The translations under genes were made by a program, and so were the position numbers. Of a stretch of 25,933 nucleotides of DNA, positions 1 through 7,280 are shown one piece after another. Within the stretch, counting starts at the first letter, position 1; each line of letters begins with the position of its first letter. Below the pieces are notes generated by a model. It had not been told where the DNA came from, searched no databases, and saw only the letters and a program-made list of their open reading frames with translations. Origin of the DNA: Opitutaceae bacterium UBA2377 (GTDB lineage Bacteria > Verrucomicrobiota > Verrucomicrobiia > Opitutales > Opitutaceae); the NCBI GenBank assembly GCA_002344205.1, contig DDSZ01000050.1:1-25933 (forward strand), written 5' to 3'.

Positions 1-1208
1 TGGTTGGCGAGGAGTTCGCCGACGGTGCGGACGCGGCGGGAGCCGAGGTGATCGATGTCATCCACCACGCCCTCACCCTTCTTGAGGCGGACGAGATATT
101 TCGTGGCGGCAACGATGTCGGCGCTTTCGATGATGCGCTGCTCGATGTCGGCCTTGAGCCCGAGCTTCTGGTTGACCTTGTAACGGCCGACGCGGCCGAG
201 GTCGTAGCGTTTCGGGTCGAAGAAGAGACGCTTGAGCAGGGCCTTGGCGTTGGCCGTGGTCGGGGGTTCACCCGGACGGAGTCGCTTGTAGATTTCCTTG
301 AGCGCTTCCTCTTCGTTGCGGGTCGGGTCCTTCTTGAGTGCGCGGATGAGCGCGCCCTCGTCCACCGCCGTGTCAATGACGCGAATGGTGGCGATGTCGT
401 GTTTTTCGAAGGTGCGGACGATCTGCTTGGTCAGCGGCTCGAAGGCGCGCGCGAGCACGACGCCCTTCTGGGCGTCGATCGCGTCCTCGACGAGGACGAG
501 CGAGGAGACGTTCTCAAGGTCGAGGGCCTTCGAAACCTTCAGGTCCTTGATCTCGTAGAACAGGTTGAGCAGGTCGATGTCGCTGGAATAGCCGACCGCG
601 CGGAGCAGGGTCGTGATGAGGAACTTCCGGCGGCGGCGGCGGCGATCTAGATAGACGTAGAGGAGGTCGTTGTTGTCGAACTGGACCTCAAGCCAGGTGC
701 CGCGGTCGGGAATGATGCGGAAGGAGTGCAGCAGCTTGCCGTTCGGGTGCGGCGTGACCTCGAAGGCGATGCCGGGCGAGCGGTGGAGCTGGGAGACGAC
801 GACGCGCTCGGCGCCGTTGATGATGAAGGAGCCGCGCTCGGTCACCATGGGGATCTCACCCATGTAGATCTCCTCGTCCTTGATGAAATCTTCCTCGCGG
901 AGGCGGAGCTTCACGTAGAGCGGCACCGAGTAGGTGATGCCGTCGCGCAGGCATTCAATCTCGGCGTTCTTGGGATCGCCGAGCGTGTAGGACACGTATT
1001 CGAGGGTCAGGCGGCCATCGTAGGACTCGATGGGGAACACCTCCTTGAAGACCGCCTCAAGGCCCTGGGGCTTGCGCTGCTTCTCCGGCACGCCCTTCTG
1101 CAGGAAATCCAGATACGAAGTGATCTGGATCTCGATCAGGTTGGGCGGCTGGATGACTTCACGGAGTTTGCCGAAGTTGATGCGTTCGGAATGAGTGCGG
1201 TCGGCCAT
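1..1208 (-). CDS. rpoB: DNA-directed RNA polymerase subunit beta, N-terminal part (truncated by window edge)
   Basis: This is the beta subunit of RNA polymerase, which forms one side of the catalytic cleft together with beta'. About 402 N-terminal residues are present and the frame is still open at base 1. The start ATG at 1208 gives MADRTHSERINFGKLREVIQ, a normal bacterial RpoB opening. The stretch from about residue 110 to 150 (GEIPMVTERGSFIINGAERV, then VSQLHRSPG) is the family's strongly conserved N-terminal protrusion motif. The last visible residues, VGELLAN, match the region just before the rifampicin pocket, which lies outside the window. A run of six Arg follows Asp188 where many RpoB proteins have Asp-Arg-Arg-Arg. 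It is the last gene of the ribosomal-protein operon seen here, 165 bases after rplL, with a terminator-like hairpin in the gap. The Shine-Dalgarno is weak (GGGAA). Confidence 0.98.
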   Translation of the reverse strand, partial: MADRTHSERINFGKLREVIQPPNLIEIQITSYLDFLQKGVPEKQRKPQGLEAVFKEVFPIESYDGRLTLEYVSYTLGDPKNAEIECLRDGITYSVPLYVKLRLREEDFIKDEEIYMGEIPMVTERGSFIINGAERVVVSQLHRSPGIAFEVTPHPNGKLLHSFRIIPDRGTWLEVQFDNNDLLYVYLDRRRRRRKFLITTLLRAVGYSSDIDLLNLFYEIKDLKVSKALDLENVSSLVLVEDAIDAQKGVVLARAFEPLTKQIVRTFEKHDIATIRVIDTAVDEGALIRALKKDPTRNEEEALKEIYKRLRPGEPPTTANAKALLKRLFFDPKRYDLGRVGRYKVNQKLGLKADIEQRIIESADIVAATKYLVRLKKGEGVVDDIDHLGSRRVRTVGELLAN

Positions 1209-1284
1209 GGTGTTCCCGGTTGATGAATGCTGAAAAAGACGGTGGCACGCGCTCAGGGAGCGGTGCGAAATGCGGAATTATTGA

Positions 1285-1333
1285 CGAAAAAAGAAAAGGC
1301 AAAGGACAGGCCGCGCGGAAACACGGCCTGTCC
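1285..1333 (-). terminator. Terminator-like hairpin between rplL and rpoB (probable attenuator)
   Basis: On the minus strand GGACAGGCCG (1333-1324) pairs perfectly with CGGCCTGTCC (1313-1304) across a 10-nt loop. It is followed at once by a T-rich tract (TTTGCCTTTTCTTTTTTC). This is the form of an intrinsic terminator placed inside an operon. In E. coli the rplL-rpoB gap also holds a partial terminator that lowers rpoBC expression relative to the ribosomal proteins; an equivalent role here is inferred from position and shape. Confidence 0.75.
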
Positions 1334-1373
1334 CGAAGTTTTCGGAGAATCTGCGAAGAGAATCGCCAAGCGC

Positions 1374-1757
<384 letters not shown>

Positions 1758-1771
1758 GTTGACTTTCCTTG

Positions 1772-1829
1772 GGCGGCTAGCGGTTTCGGGAGGTGAAACA
1801 CGTTTAAGGGACGTATCCCCTAGCCGGCC
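1772..1829 (-). promoter_or_regulatory. Structured rplJ-rplL spacer next to the rplL ribosome binding site
   Basis: In the minus-strand transcript GGCCGGCTAG (1829-1820) can pair with CTAGCCGCC (1780-1772) through 9 base pairs and one bulged C. The loop contains a smaller AGGG/CCCT hairpin. The stem ends immediately before the rplL Shine-Dalgarno. This suggests control of rplL translation or RNA processing. The pairing is visible in the sequence; the function is inferred and no ligand is known. Confidence 0.4.
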
Positions 1830-1893
1830 TCATTGGAGGTTTTTGTTCCCCGGCTTGCACCGGAAAAGTTGGTGATGGGTTGGGTTGGACAGA

Positions 1894-2391
1894 TTAGGCG
1901 GCCGGAGCAGCGGGCTGCTCCTTCTTGACCTTGGCGTCGAGCACGCGGACGAAGGCCGCGGCGTTTTGCGTGAAGAGGCCGAGCAGCTGAGCGCGCAAGG
2001 CTTCGAACGAAGGCAGGTCGGCGATCTGCGAGAGGTCAGCGGCGGTGATGAGCTTCTTCTCCATCACGCCAACCTTGACCTCCAGTTTCTGCTTTTCCTG
2101 GAAGAACTTCTTCAGGATCTTGGCCACGCCGGCGGAGTTCGTGCCACCCACCACGATGGCGGTGGGACCGGCGAGCGATGCGTCAAACTCCGGCAGGCCG
2201 AGCGCCTTGGCGGCGACCCGCAGCGAGCTGTTCTTCACCACGTGAAACTCGGCCTTCTCGGCGGCGAGCTTCTGGCGCAGTTCGGCAACCTCGGCCACGG
2301 TGACCTTGGTGAAGTTGGCGAGGATGACGTAGTCGGACTTCTTCAGGTGCGTCTCGACCTCGGAAATCAGGTATTGTTTTTCGGCTCTCAT
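1894..2391 (-). CDS. rplJ: 50S ribosomal protein L10
   Basis: L10 anchors the L7/L12 stalk to 23S rRNA and, in E. coli, represses its own operon by binding the mRNA leader. The 165 residues begin MRAEKQYLISEVETHLKKSD, and the segment LANFTKVTVAEVAELRQKLA is the typical N-terminal rRNA-binding part. The helical C-terminal tail that carries L7/L12 dimers (about residues 130-165) ends in AAPAA. A clear Shine-Dalgarno (AAGGAG) precedes the ATG. Only 11 bases separate it from rplA, so there is no room for the long L10 leader found upstream of rplJ in E. coli. Confidence 0.97.
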   Translation of the reverse strand: MRAEKQYLISEVETHLKKSDYVILANFTKVTVAEVAELRQKLAAEKAEFHVVKNSSLRVAAKALGLPEFDASLAGPTAIVVGGTNSAGVAKILKKFFQEKQKLEVKVGVMEKKLITAADLSQIADLPSFEALRAQLLGLFTQNAAAFVRVLDAKVKKEQPAAPAA

Positions 2392-2402
2392 GGTCGGGCT
2401 CC

Positions 2403-3101
2403 TTAGAATTTGGAGAACTCGCTGCCCGCGATGCGGACGGCGGGGCTCATGCTGGAGGAAATGGTGATGCTCTTGATGAACTGGCTGCCCTTGAAGCTCG
2501 CCGGCTTGGATTTGCCCACGGCCTCGATGACCGCCTGGACGTTTTCCAAGATCTGCGCCGGGGTGAAGGAGCGCTTGCCCACGCCGACGCCGAGGTTGGC
2601 GGTCTTGTCCATCTTGAACTCCACGCGGCCGGCCTTCACGGCCTTGATGCCGGCGACGATGTCGTCGGTCACGGTGCCGCTCTTCGGGTTGGGCATGAGG
2701 CCCTTGGGGCCGAGGACGCGGGCGAGGGTGCGCACTTGCTTCATCGCCTCGGTCGTCGCGATGGCGACGTCGAAATCGAGCCAGCCTTCGTTGATCTTGG
2801 CCATGAGGTCCTGGAGACCGGCATGATCCGCACCGGCGGCGAGGGCCGCCTCGGCGTTGTCGGTGAAGACAATAACGCGAACCTTCTTGCCCGAGCCATT
2901 CGGCAGGGGCGTGGTGCCGCGGACATTCTGTTCACCGGAGGTGGCGTCCACGCCAAGGCGGATAGACAGCTCGACGGTCTCGTCGAACTTCGCCTTGGGG
3001 AATTTGGAGAGGACATCCACGGCCTCGGGCAGCGGATATTCTTTGGTGAGATCAGCGACCTTGAGGGCGCTGGTGTAGCGTTTGCTGTGCGTTTTTGGCA
3101 T
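2403..3101 (-). CDS. rplA: 50S ribosomal protein L1
   Basis: L1 binds 23S rRNA at the mobile L1 stalk that handles E-site tRNA, and represses the L11 operon in many bacteria. The 232-residue length is usual. Diagnostic segments include the GPKGLMPNPKSGTVT signature near residue 135 and FKMDKTANLGVGVGKRSF near residue 165. The start has a good Shine-Dalgarno (AAGGAG). It follows rplK by 67 bases and precedes rplJ by 11, the standard rplK-rplA-rplJ-rplL order. Confidence 0.98.
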   Translation of the reverse strand: MPKTHSKRYTSALKVADLTKEYPLPEAVDVLSKFPKAKFDETVELSIRLGVDATSGEQNVRGTTPLPNGSGKKVRVIVFTDNAEAALAAGADHAGLQDLMAKINEGWLDFDVAIATTEAMKQVRTLARVLGPKGLMPNPKSGTVTDDIVAGIKAVKAGRVEFKMDKTANLGVGVGKRSFTPAQILENVQAVIEAVGKSKPASFKGSQFIKSITISSSMSPAVRIAGSEFSKF

Positions 3102-3168
3102 GTTTTACTCCTTGCGGTGCGAACGTCCGGTGGGACTCCCGCGGTGAGCGTTTTGGTTGCGGAAAAAA

Positions 3169-3594
3169 TCAGTCGACGACCTCGATGCCCATGTTGCGGG
3201 CGGTGCCGGCGATGATCTTGATGCCGGCCGCCTCGTCATTGGCGTTCATGTCGGCCTTCTTGATCTTCCAGATCTCAGCGAGCTGCTTGGTGGTGACCTT
3301 GCCGACCTTGTCCTGGTTGGGCTTGGCGGAACCGGAGGCGATGTTGGCCGCCTTTTTCAGGAGGACCGACGCCGGCGGGGACTTGAGGATGAAGGTGAAG
3401 CTCTTGTCGGTGTAAACGGTGATGACGACCGGCAGGATCATGCCGTTCTGGTCTTTTGTTCTGGCGTTAAAATCTTTGCAGAACGCCATGATGTTGACGC
3501 CTTGCGCGCCGAGCGCGGGACCGACCGGGGGCGCGGGATTGGCGGCGCCGGCCGGCAGTTGGAGGCGGATGTAACCTTGGATCTTCTTGGCCAT
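3169..3594 (-). CDS. rplK: 50S ribosomal protein L11
   Basis: L11 forms part of the GTPase-associated centre with 23S rRNA and L10. It is needed for the RelA-type stringent response and is the thiopeptide target region. The protein has the normal 141 residues. Residues 7-35 contain the signature [20 protein letters not shown], with the rRNA-binding C-terminal domain from about residue 75. The adjacent Pro pair in APPVGP is conserved. The start ATG (3594) has no visible Shine-Dalgarno. It lies 68 bases after nusG in the same transcription unit. Confidence 0.98.
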   Translation of the reverse strand: MAKKIQGYIRLQLPAGAANPAPPVGPALGAQGVNIMAFCKDFNARTKDQNGMILPVVITVYTDKSFTFILKSPPASVLLKKAANIASGSAKPNQDKVGKVTTKQLAEIWKIKKADMNANDEAAGIKIIAGTARNMGIEVVD

Positions 3595-3662
3595 GTGAGT
3601 GGTGGTGGCGGGTGTTTAGTTGCGGTTGGACGAACGTCGGCGGTTGCAAAGAGGGCGGCGCA

Positions 3663-4241
3663 TCACTCGGTGATGCGTTGCACCTGCCAGTATTCGAGCT
3701 CGACCGGGGTGAACCGGCCGAAAATGGAGACGGAAATCTTGAGCTTGCCGCGGTCGGGATCGATCTCGTCGATCCGGCCGGTCAGGTTGGTGAAGGCACC
3801 GTCGGTAATCTTCACCTCTTCGCCCACGGCGTATTGCACCTTCGGCACTTCCTTGCCGTTGGCGGCCTCGATGCGGGCGCGAATCTCATCAATCTCGGTC
3901 TGGCGCAGGGCCGCCGGGGCATCGCCGCCGACGAAGCCAATCACGCCGGCCACTTCCTTGACGAAATACCAAGGCTTGTTGATGACCTTGCGGTCCTCCC
4001 CGTAGAGGCACATCTGGATGAAGACGTAGCCGGGATAGAGCTTCCGCACCTTGGTGCTCTTTTTGCCGTTCTTGACCTCGGAAACGACCTCGGTGGGCAG
4101 CAGCACCTCGAAGATGTGATCGTCGAGCTCCTCGACCTTCTTGAACTTCTCAATGTAGGCCTTCACCTTGTTCTCCTGCCCCGAAAGGGTGTGCAGGGCG
4201 AACCACTGGGCGCTGGCGGGAGCGGTCGTTTGGGTGGACAT
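3663..4241 (-). CDS. nusG: Transcription termination/antitermination protein NusG
   Basis: NusG binds RNA polymerase across the clamp and lobe and tunes pausing, Rho-dependent termination and transcription-translation coupling. The 192-residue protein has an NGN domain (about 11-118, with WFALHTLSGQENKVKAYIEK and YPGYVFIQM) and a C-terminal KOW domain (about 137-190, with GAFTNLTGRIDEI). A short Thr/Ala-rich N-terminal tail precedes the NGN domain. It starts 8 bases after the secE stop with no Shine-Dalgarno, which suggests coupled translation. The secE-nusG-rplK order is the classic one. Confidence 0.97.
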   Translation of the reverse strand: MSTQTTAPASAQWFALHTLSGQENKVKAYIEKFKKVEELDDHIFEVLLPTEVVSEVKNGKKSTKVRKLYPGYVFIQMCLYGEDRKVINKPWYFVKEVAGVIGFVGGDAPAALRQTEIDEIRARIEAANGKEVPKVQYAVGEEVKITDGAFTNLTGRIDEIDPDRGKLKISVSIFGRFTPVELEYWQVQRITE

Positions 4242-4249
4242 GGGGCGGC

Positions 4250-4453
4250 TTAGCTGACCAGGCGCGTGAACAAGTCCACGAACTGGTAGAGGGAAAAATC
4301 GCTGATGCTGGTGAACGCACCGAGGATCACCGCCGCCACGAGCACCACGATGGTGGAGTCACGCAGCTCGGTGCGGGTCGGCCAGGTGGCCTTTTGGAGC
4401 TCACCGAACATTTCTCCGAAGAAAATGCGGGTCGTGCGGAAAGGATTTTTCAT
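4250..4453 (-). CDS. secE: Preprotein translocase subunit SecE
   Basis: SecE is the clamp-like small subunit of the SecYEG channel in the inner membrane. The 67-residue short form has an amphipathic N-terminal helix with the family motif ELQKATWPTRTEL (18-30) and one transmembrane segment (about 33-51). The start at 4453 was chosen because the frame upstream runs into tRNA-Trp, whose CCA end is 12 bases away. No clear Shine-Dalgarno is visible. nusG follows directly. Confidence 0.95.
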   Translation of the reverse strand: MKNPFRTTRIFFGEMFGELQKATWPTRTELRDSTIVVLVAAVILGAFTSISDFSLYQFVDLFTRLVS

Positions 4454-4465
4454 GAAACTGGAATT

Positions 4466-4541
4466 TGGCAGGCGCGGAGGGAATCGAACCCCCAACCAAC
4501 GGTTTTGGAGACCGCTACTCTACCAATTGAGCTACACGCCT
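4466..4541 (-). tRNA. trnW: tRNA-Trp (anticodon CCA)
   Basis: The minus strand folds into a full cloverleaf: acceptor AGGCGTG/CGCGCCT with one G-T pair, a D arm starting GCTC, anticodon stem GCGGT/ACCGT around the loop CTCCAAA (anticodon CCA), and a T arm with GGTTCGATTCC. The discriminator is G and the terminal CCA is encoded at 4468-4466. It sits between tuf and secE, so it must be cut out of the polycistronic transcript. Confidence 0.97.
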
Positions 4542-4569
4542 GTGTGGAATGGTTGCTTAGACGACACAG

Positions 4570-4595
4570 CCGAGGCTCCGGAATCGAAGCCTCGG
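4570..4595 (-). terminator. Hairpin between tuf and tRNA-Trp
   Basis: A perfect 8-bp stem (CCGAGGCT/AGCCTCGG) with a 10-nt loop lies 31 bases after the tuf stop and 28 bases before tRNA-Trp. No T-run follows on the minus strand, so it is more likely an RNA-stabilising or processing hairpin than an efficient terminator. It may define the tuf mRNA 3' end after tRNA excision. Confidence 0.4.
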
Positions 4596-4626
4596 CGGGT
4601 CGGGTTAAACGGTTGATCGGACGGTC

Positions 4627-5817
4627 TTACTCGATGATCTCGGTGATGCGACCCGCACCGATGGTGCGACCACCCTCGCGGATGGCGAACTTCTGGGTCT
4701 TCTCCATCGCGATCGGAACGATGAGGTCGATCTCGACCGTGGTGTTGTCACCCGGCATGATCATCTCGACGCCCTTGGCCAAGTTGACGATTCCGGTCAC
4801 GTCCGTGGTCCGGAAGTAAAACTGGGGCCGGTAGCCGTTGAAGAACGGGGTGTGGCGGCCGCCCTCTTCCTTGGAGAGACAGTAGATTTCGGCGTTGGCC
4901 TTCTTGTGCGGGGTGATGGACTTCGGCGCCGCAAGCACTTGGCCGCGCTCGATACCGTCCTTTTCAATGCCGCGGAGGAGGATACCGACGTTGTCGCCAG
5001 CCTGACCGGAGTCGAGCAGCTTGCGGAACATCTCAATGCCGGTCACGACGGAGGTCGTGGTGTCGCGGAGACCGACGATTTCGACGGTGTCGTTGACCTT
5101 GACGACGCCGCGTTCGATACGGCCGGTGGCGACGGTGCCGCGGCCGGTGATGGAGAACACGTCTTCGACGGACATCAGGAAGGGCTTGTCCATCTCGCGC
5201 TGCGGCTCGGGAATATCCTTGTCGATGGCTTCCATGAGCGCGCCGATGGCGGCTTCGCCCTCGGGCTTGCCTTCAAGAGCGGCGGTGGCGGAACCACGGA
5301 CGATCGTGGCGTTGTCACCATCGAACTGATACTTGGAGAGCAGCTCGCGGATTTCCATTTCCACGAGGTCGAGCAGCTCGGGATCATCGATGAGGTCGAC
5401 CTTGTTGAGGAACACCACGATCTTCGGCACGCCGACCTGGCGGGCGAGGAGGATGTGCTCGCGGGTCTGGGGCATCGGGCCGTCAGCCGCGGAAACCACC
5501 AAAATCGCGCCGTCCATCTGGGCGGCGCCGGTGATCATGTTCTTCACGAAGTCGGCGTGGCCGGGGCAGTCAACGTGCGCATAGTGGCGCTTGTCGGACT
5601 CGTATTCCACGTGCGCGACCGAGATGGTCACGATCTTGGAGGCGTCACGAACGGTGCCGCCCTTCGCGATGTCCGCGTAGGACTTGACCTCGGCGAGGCC
5701 CTTCCGCGCCTGGACGGCGAGGATGGCGGTCGTCGTGGTGGTTTTACCGTGGTCGACGTGGCCGATAGTGCCGACGTTGACGTGCGGTTTCTTGCGTTCG
5801 AATGTGCCTTTAGCCAT
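4627..5817 (-). CDS. tuf: Elongation factor Tu with an atypical switch I
   Basis: EF-Tu carries aminoacyl-tRNA to the ribosomal A site as a GTP complex. The 396-residue length is normal. The G domain has GHVDHGKT (19-26), DCPGH (83-87) and NKVD (138-141). Domains 2 and 3 follow, with [20 protein letters not shown] and [15 protein letters not shown]. The effector loop is odd: where nearly all EF-Tu have Arg-Gly-Ile-Thr-Ile-Asn-Thr, this protein reads KIVTISV (61-67), preceded by [12 protein letters not shown] and two residues longer than in E. coli. The Mg-coordinating Thr (Thr64) is kept. The P-loop continues [10 protein letters not shown]. No Shine-Dalgarno precedes the ATG. It lies between tRNA-Thr and tRNA-Trp and is certain as EF-Tu. 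Confidence 0.98.
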   Translation of the reverse strand: MAKGTFERKKPHVNVGTIGHVDHGKTTTTTAILAVQARKGLAEVKSYADIAKGGTVRDASKIVTISVAHVEYESDKRHYAHVDCPGHADFVKNMITGAAQMDGAILVVSAADGPMPQTREHILLARQVGVPKIVVFLNKVDLIDDPELLDLVEMEIRELLSKYQFDGDNATIVRGSATAALEGKPEGEAAIGALMEAIDKDIPEPQREMDKPFLMSVEDVFSITGRGTVATGRIERGVVKVNDTVEIVGLRDTTTSVVTGIEMFRKLLDSGQAGDNVGILLRGIEKDGIERGQVLAAPKSITPHKKANAEIYCLSKEEGGRHTPFFNGYRPQFYFRTTDVTGIVNLAKGVEMIMPGDNTTVEIDLIVPIAMEKTQKFAIREGGRTIGAGRITEIIE

Positions 5818-5823
5818 GTGTTT

Positions 5824-5868
5824 AGACGTTGATGTTGGGATTTAAAAGTGACCTCTGGTTTAACGTCT
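5824..5868 (-). promoter_or_regulatory. Inverted repeat in the tuf 5' leader
   Basis: In the tRNA-Thr/tuf spacer, AGACGTT and its complement AACGTCT (7-bp arms at 5862-5868 and 5824-5830) can pair across a 31-nt loop. The downstream arm ends 6 bases before the tuf start codon. With no Shine-Dalgarno present, this fold could influence tuf initiation. Only the pairing is directly supported. Confidence 0.25.
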
Positions 5869-5886
5869 TAGAAGCCATCCGACGTG

Positions 5887-5997
5887 GTTTTTTGGCACTG
5901 GAGCCCAGAACCGGATTTGAACCGGCGACCTCGTCCTTACCAAGGACGTGCTCTGCCAACTGAGCTATCTGGGCAGACCAAGGGAGTGCCAAAAAAC
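5887..5997. repeat. 12-bp perfect inverted repeat bracketing tRNA-Thr
   Basis: GTGCCAAAAAAC occurs at 5986-5997 on the plus strand and as its exact complement GTTTTTTGGCAC at 5887-5898. In the minus-strand precursor RNA the upstream arm ends 11 nt before the tRNA, and the downstream arm starts at the base right after the encoded CCA. The two can close a stem that holds the whole tRNA in its loop. A role in end processing is inferred. Confidence 0.6.
5899..5974 (-). tRNA. trnT: tRNA-Thr (anticodon GGT)
   Basis: The minus strand gives a canonical cloverleaf: acceptor GCCCAGA/TCTGGGC, D arm GCTCAGTTGGCAGAGC, anticodon stem CGTCC/GGACG with loop TTGGTAA (anticodon GGT), and T arm GCCGG TTCAAAT CCGGT. 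The discriminator is T and CCA is encoded at 5901-5899. It is the first gene of the tRNA-Thr/tuf/tRNA-Trp/secE run. Confidence 0.98.
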
Positions 5998-6011
5998 GCG
6001 AAAGAGGGCAG

Positions 6012-6040
6012 AAAGTGAATGGCGCGATTTTGCCCGTCAA
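6012..6040 (-). promoter_or_regulatory. Possible sigma-70 promoter for the tRNA-Thr/tuf operon
   Basis: On the minus strand TTGACG (6040-6035) fits a -35 box. Seventeen bases later CACTTT (6017-6012) could be a weak -10 box. Transcription would start about 30 bases before tRNA-Thr. The -35 match is good and the -10 match poor, so this is tentative. Confidence 0.3.
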
Positions 6041-6048
6041 CTGCAAAC

Positions 6049-6063
6049 TTGGCGATTCGCCAA
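6049..6063. promoter_or_regulatory. 15-bp near-perfect dyad upstream of the tRNA-Thr/tuf promoter region
   Basis: TTGGCGATTCGCCAA is symmetric except for its central base. It lies just after the stop of the TonB-like gene and 9 bases upstream of the candidate -35 box of the tRNA-Thr/tuf operon. It could be a protein-binding operator or, as a 6-bp stem with a 3-nt loop, a weak terminator for the upstream cassette. No T-run follows. Confidence 0.35.
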
Positions 6064-6069
6064 TAATTT

Positions 6070-6837
6070 CTACGGACCCACGACAATTCGGTATCCGCCG
6101 GGCGGCAACCGCTCACCCAGTCGCAGGCTTTTGGCCAAGTAAACCTGAAAAAAACGATCCACCTGCTCAACGCCCGAGCGCCGCGTGATCACCGGCACGC
6201 CAATGAGCCCGGCGGCGTCCACCGCGAGTAAAAACTCCATCGGCGCCCAGACCGAGCCGGGGACCGCGGCTTCATCCATTGTCTTGGTCAAAACCACACC
6301 GCCGTCCTTGGCATTTGCCACCTCGATGAACGCGGTGCGTTGCTCAAGCCTCGATCCATCCCACTCCTTCCTGCCCAATCCCATGAACGGCAGTTCCAGC
6401 TCCGACGCCGCCAACACCTCCACCGGGCTGCCCAGCGGCACTTCCACCGGTATACTCAAAGCTAACCCCGCCTCCTGATAGTTCAGCTTGGCCGGGTAGT
6501 TTTCGAAGCTGCGCCCGGGATTGCGTATCAAACTGGCCGGCAACGCGTTTTGAGACGAGTTCCACTCCGTGGGTAAAAACATGGGTGTCGGATCATATAG
6601 GGCTGCCTCTTCCCGCAACACCACGTCAGCCCCTATCCCATCGAGTTGGGTCAGCTCAACCGAGCCTCCCGGCACGGTGCTTTTTACTTCGCTTGTCGCA
6701 ACAGGCTCAATTACTTGCACATCTTCCCGTGAAGGCTGCACCCATAGAAACGCCACCGCGATCGAGAGCGAGGCGCCAACGAGGCCTATCCAAACAACTC
6801 TCTGTTCGTTGTTTAGAAATCTACGCGGAAGTTTCAT
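6070..6837 (-). CDS. Membrane-anchored TonB-like periplasmic protein of an ExbB/ExbD cassette
   Basis: This 255-residue protein has a basic N-terminus (MKLPRRFLNNEQR), one transmembrane segment (about 14-34), then a periplasmic region: the topology of TonB. Its last 80 or so residues (from about 195: PMEFLLAVDAAGLIGVPVI, then RRSGVEQVDRFFQ and LPPGGYRIVVGP) follow the rhythm of a TonB C-terminal domain, with beta strand, turn Gly, strand, Ser-Gly, helix, then a closing strand. The classical YP motif is absent and the linker is not Pro/Lys-rich. It overlaps exbD by 4 bases (ATGA), so co-translation is likely. A transducer role is inferred from context and C-terminal resemblance. Base composition is somewhat less GC-rich than the neighbours (about 60-62% in sampled lines). 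Confidence 0.6.
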   Translation of the reverse strand: MKLPRRFLNNEQRVVWIGLVGASLSIAVAFLWVQPSREDVQVIEPVATSEVKSTVPGGSVELTQLDGIGADVVLREEAALYDPTPMFLPTEWNSSQNALPASLIRNPGRSFENYPAKLNYQEAGLALSIPVEVPLGSPVEVLAASELELPFMGLGRKEWDGSRLEQRTAFIEVANAKDGGVVLTKTMDEAAVPGSVWAPMEFLLAVDAAGLIGVPVITRRSGVEQVDRFFQVYLAKSLRLGERLPPGGYRIVVGP

Positions 6838-7277
6838 TGCGAAGGCCGGGCCGGTTCTTGCGCACCCACCACCACCCGGGTGAATCCGGCCTGAAAAGCC
6901 GCACTGGAGATATCAGTCAGCGTCGTAACCGGGACGCTGTTTGAATTGGCTCGGACCAACAATGATGGCTGCCGGGTCTGTGCCGCCTGCGTTTTCAACC
7001 AGCCCCGGAGCTGCTCAAAATTGATCGCACCATCGTCCACAAAAATCAGCCCGGGGCGGATGACGCTGATCACATGTGTGGTGCGGACAGCGCCCGCCGT
7101 GGCCCCGGGCATCTCGGGGACGGCGAAATCCACGCCCAAGCCCGGCGCCAGCACAAACCGGGAGCCGAAGAGCAGGAAGAACAGCACGATCAGCCCGCCG
7201 TTCACGAAGAACAGGAAGTCCAGGTTGCGCGGTGCCGGCTGCAGCCGGGAGGTCAGATCAAGCGGGCGGGTGATCAT
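6834..7277 (-). CDS. exbD: ExbD/TolR family biopolymer transport protein
   Basis: ExbD/TolR proteins form the central dimer of the proton-driven ExbB-ExbD motor that energises TonB or TolA. The 147-residue protein has a short cytoplasmic N-terminus, one transmembrane helix (about 21-40) and a periplasmic domain. Asp20 at the start of the helix is the likely counterpart of the essential protonatable Asp of ExbD. The segment VDFAVPEMPG after the helix matches the usual strand leading into the periplasmic domain, and ISVIRPGLIFVDD is the typical beta-hairpin. It starts 3 bases after the exbB stop and overlaps the TonB-like gene by 4. Family membership is clear; the substrate served is unknown. 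Confidence 0.88.
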   Translation of the reverse strand: MITRPLDLTSRLQPAPRNLDFLFFVNGGLIVLFFLLFGSRFVLAPGLGVDFAVPEMPGATAGAVRTTHVISVIRPGLIFVDDGAINFEQLRGWLKTQAAQTRQPSLLVRANSNSVPVTTLTDISSAAFQAGFTRVVVGAQEPARPSQ

Positions 7278-7280
7278 GGC

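Noticed and set aside
48..1223. Plus-strand open frames opposite rpoB
   Set aside because: They are antisense to conserved RpoB sequence.
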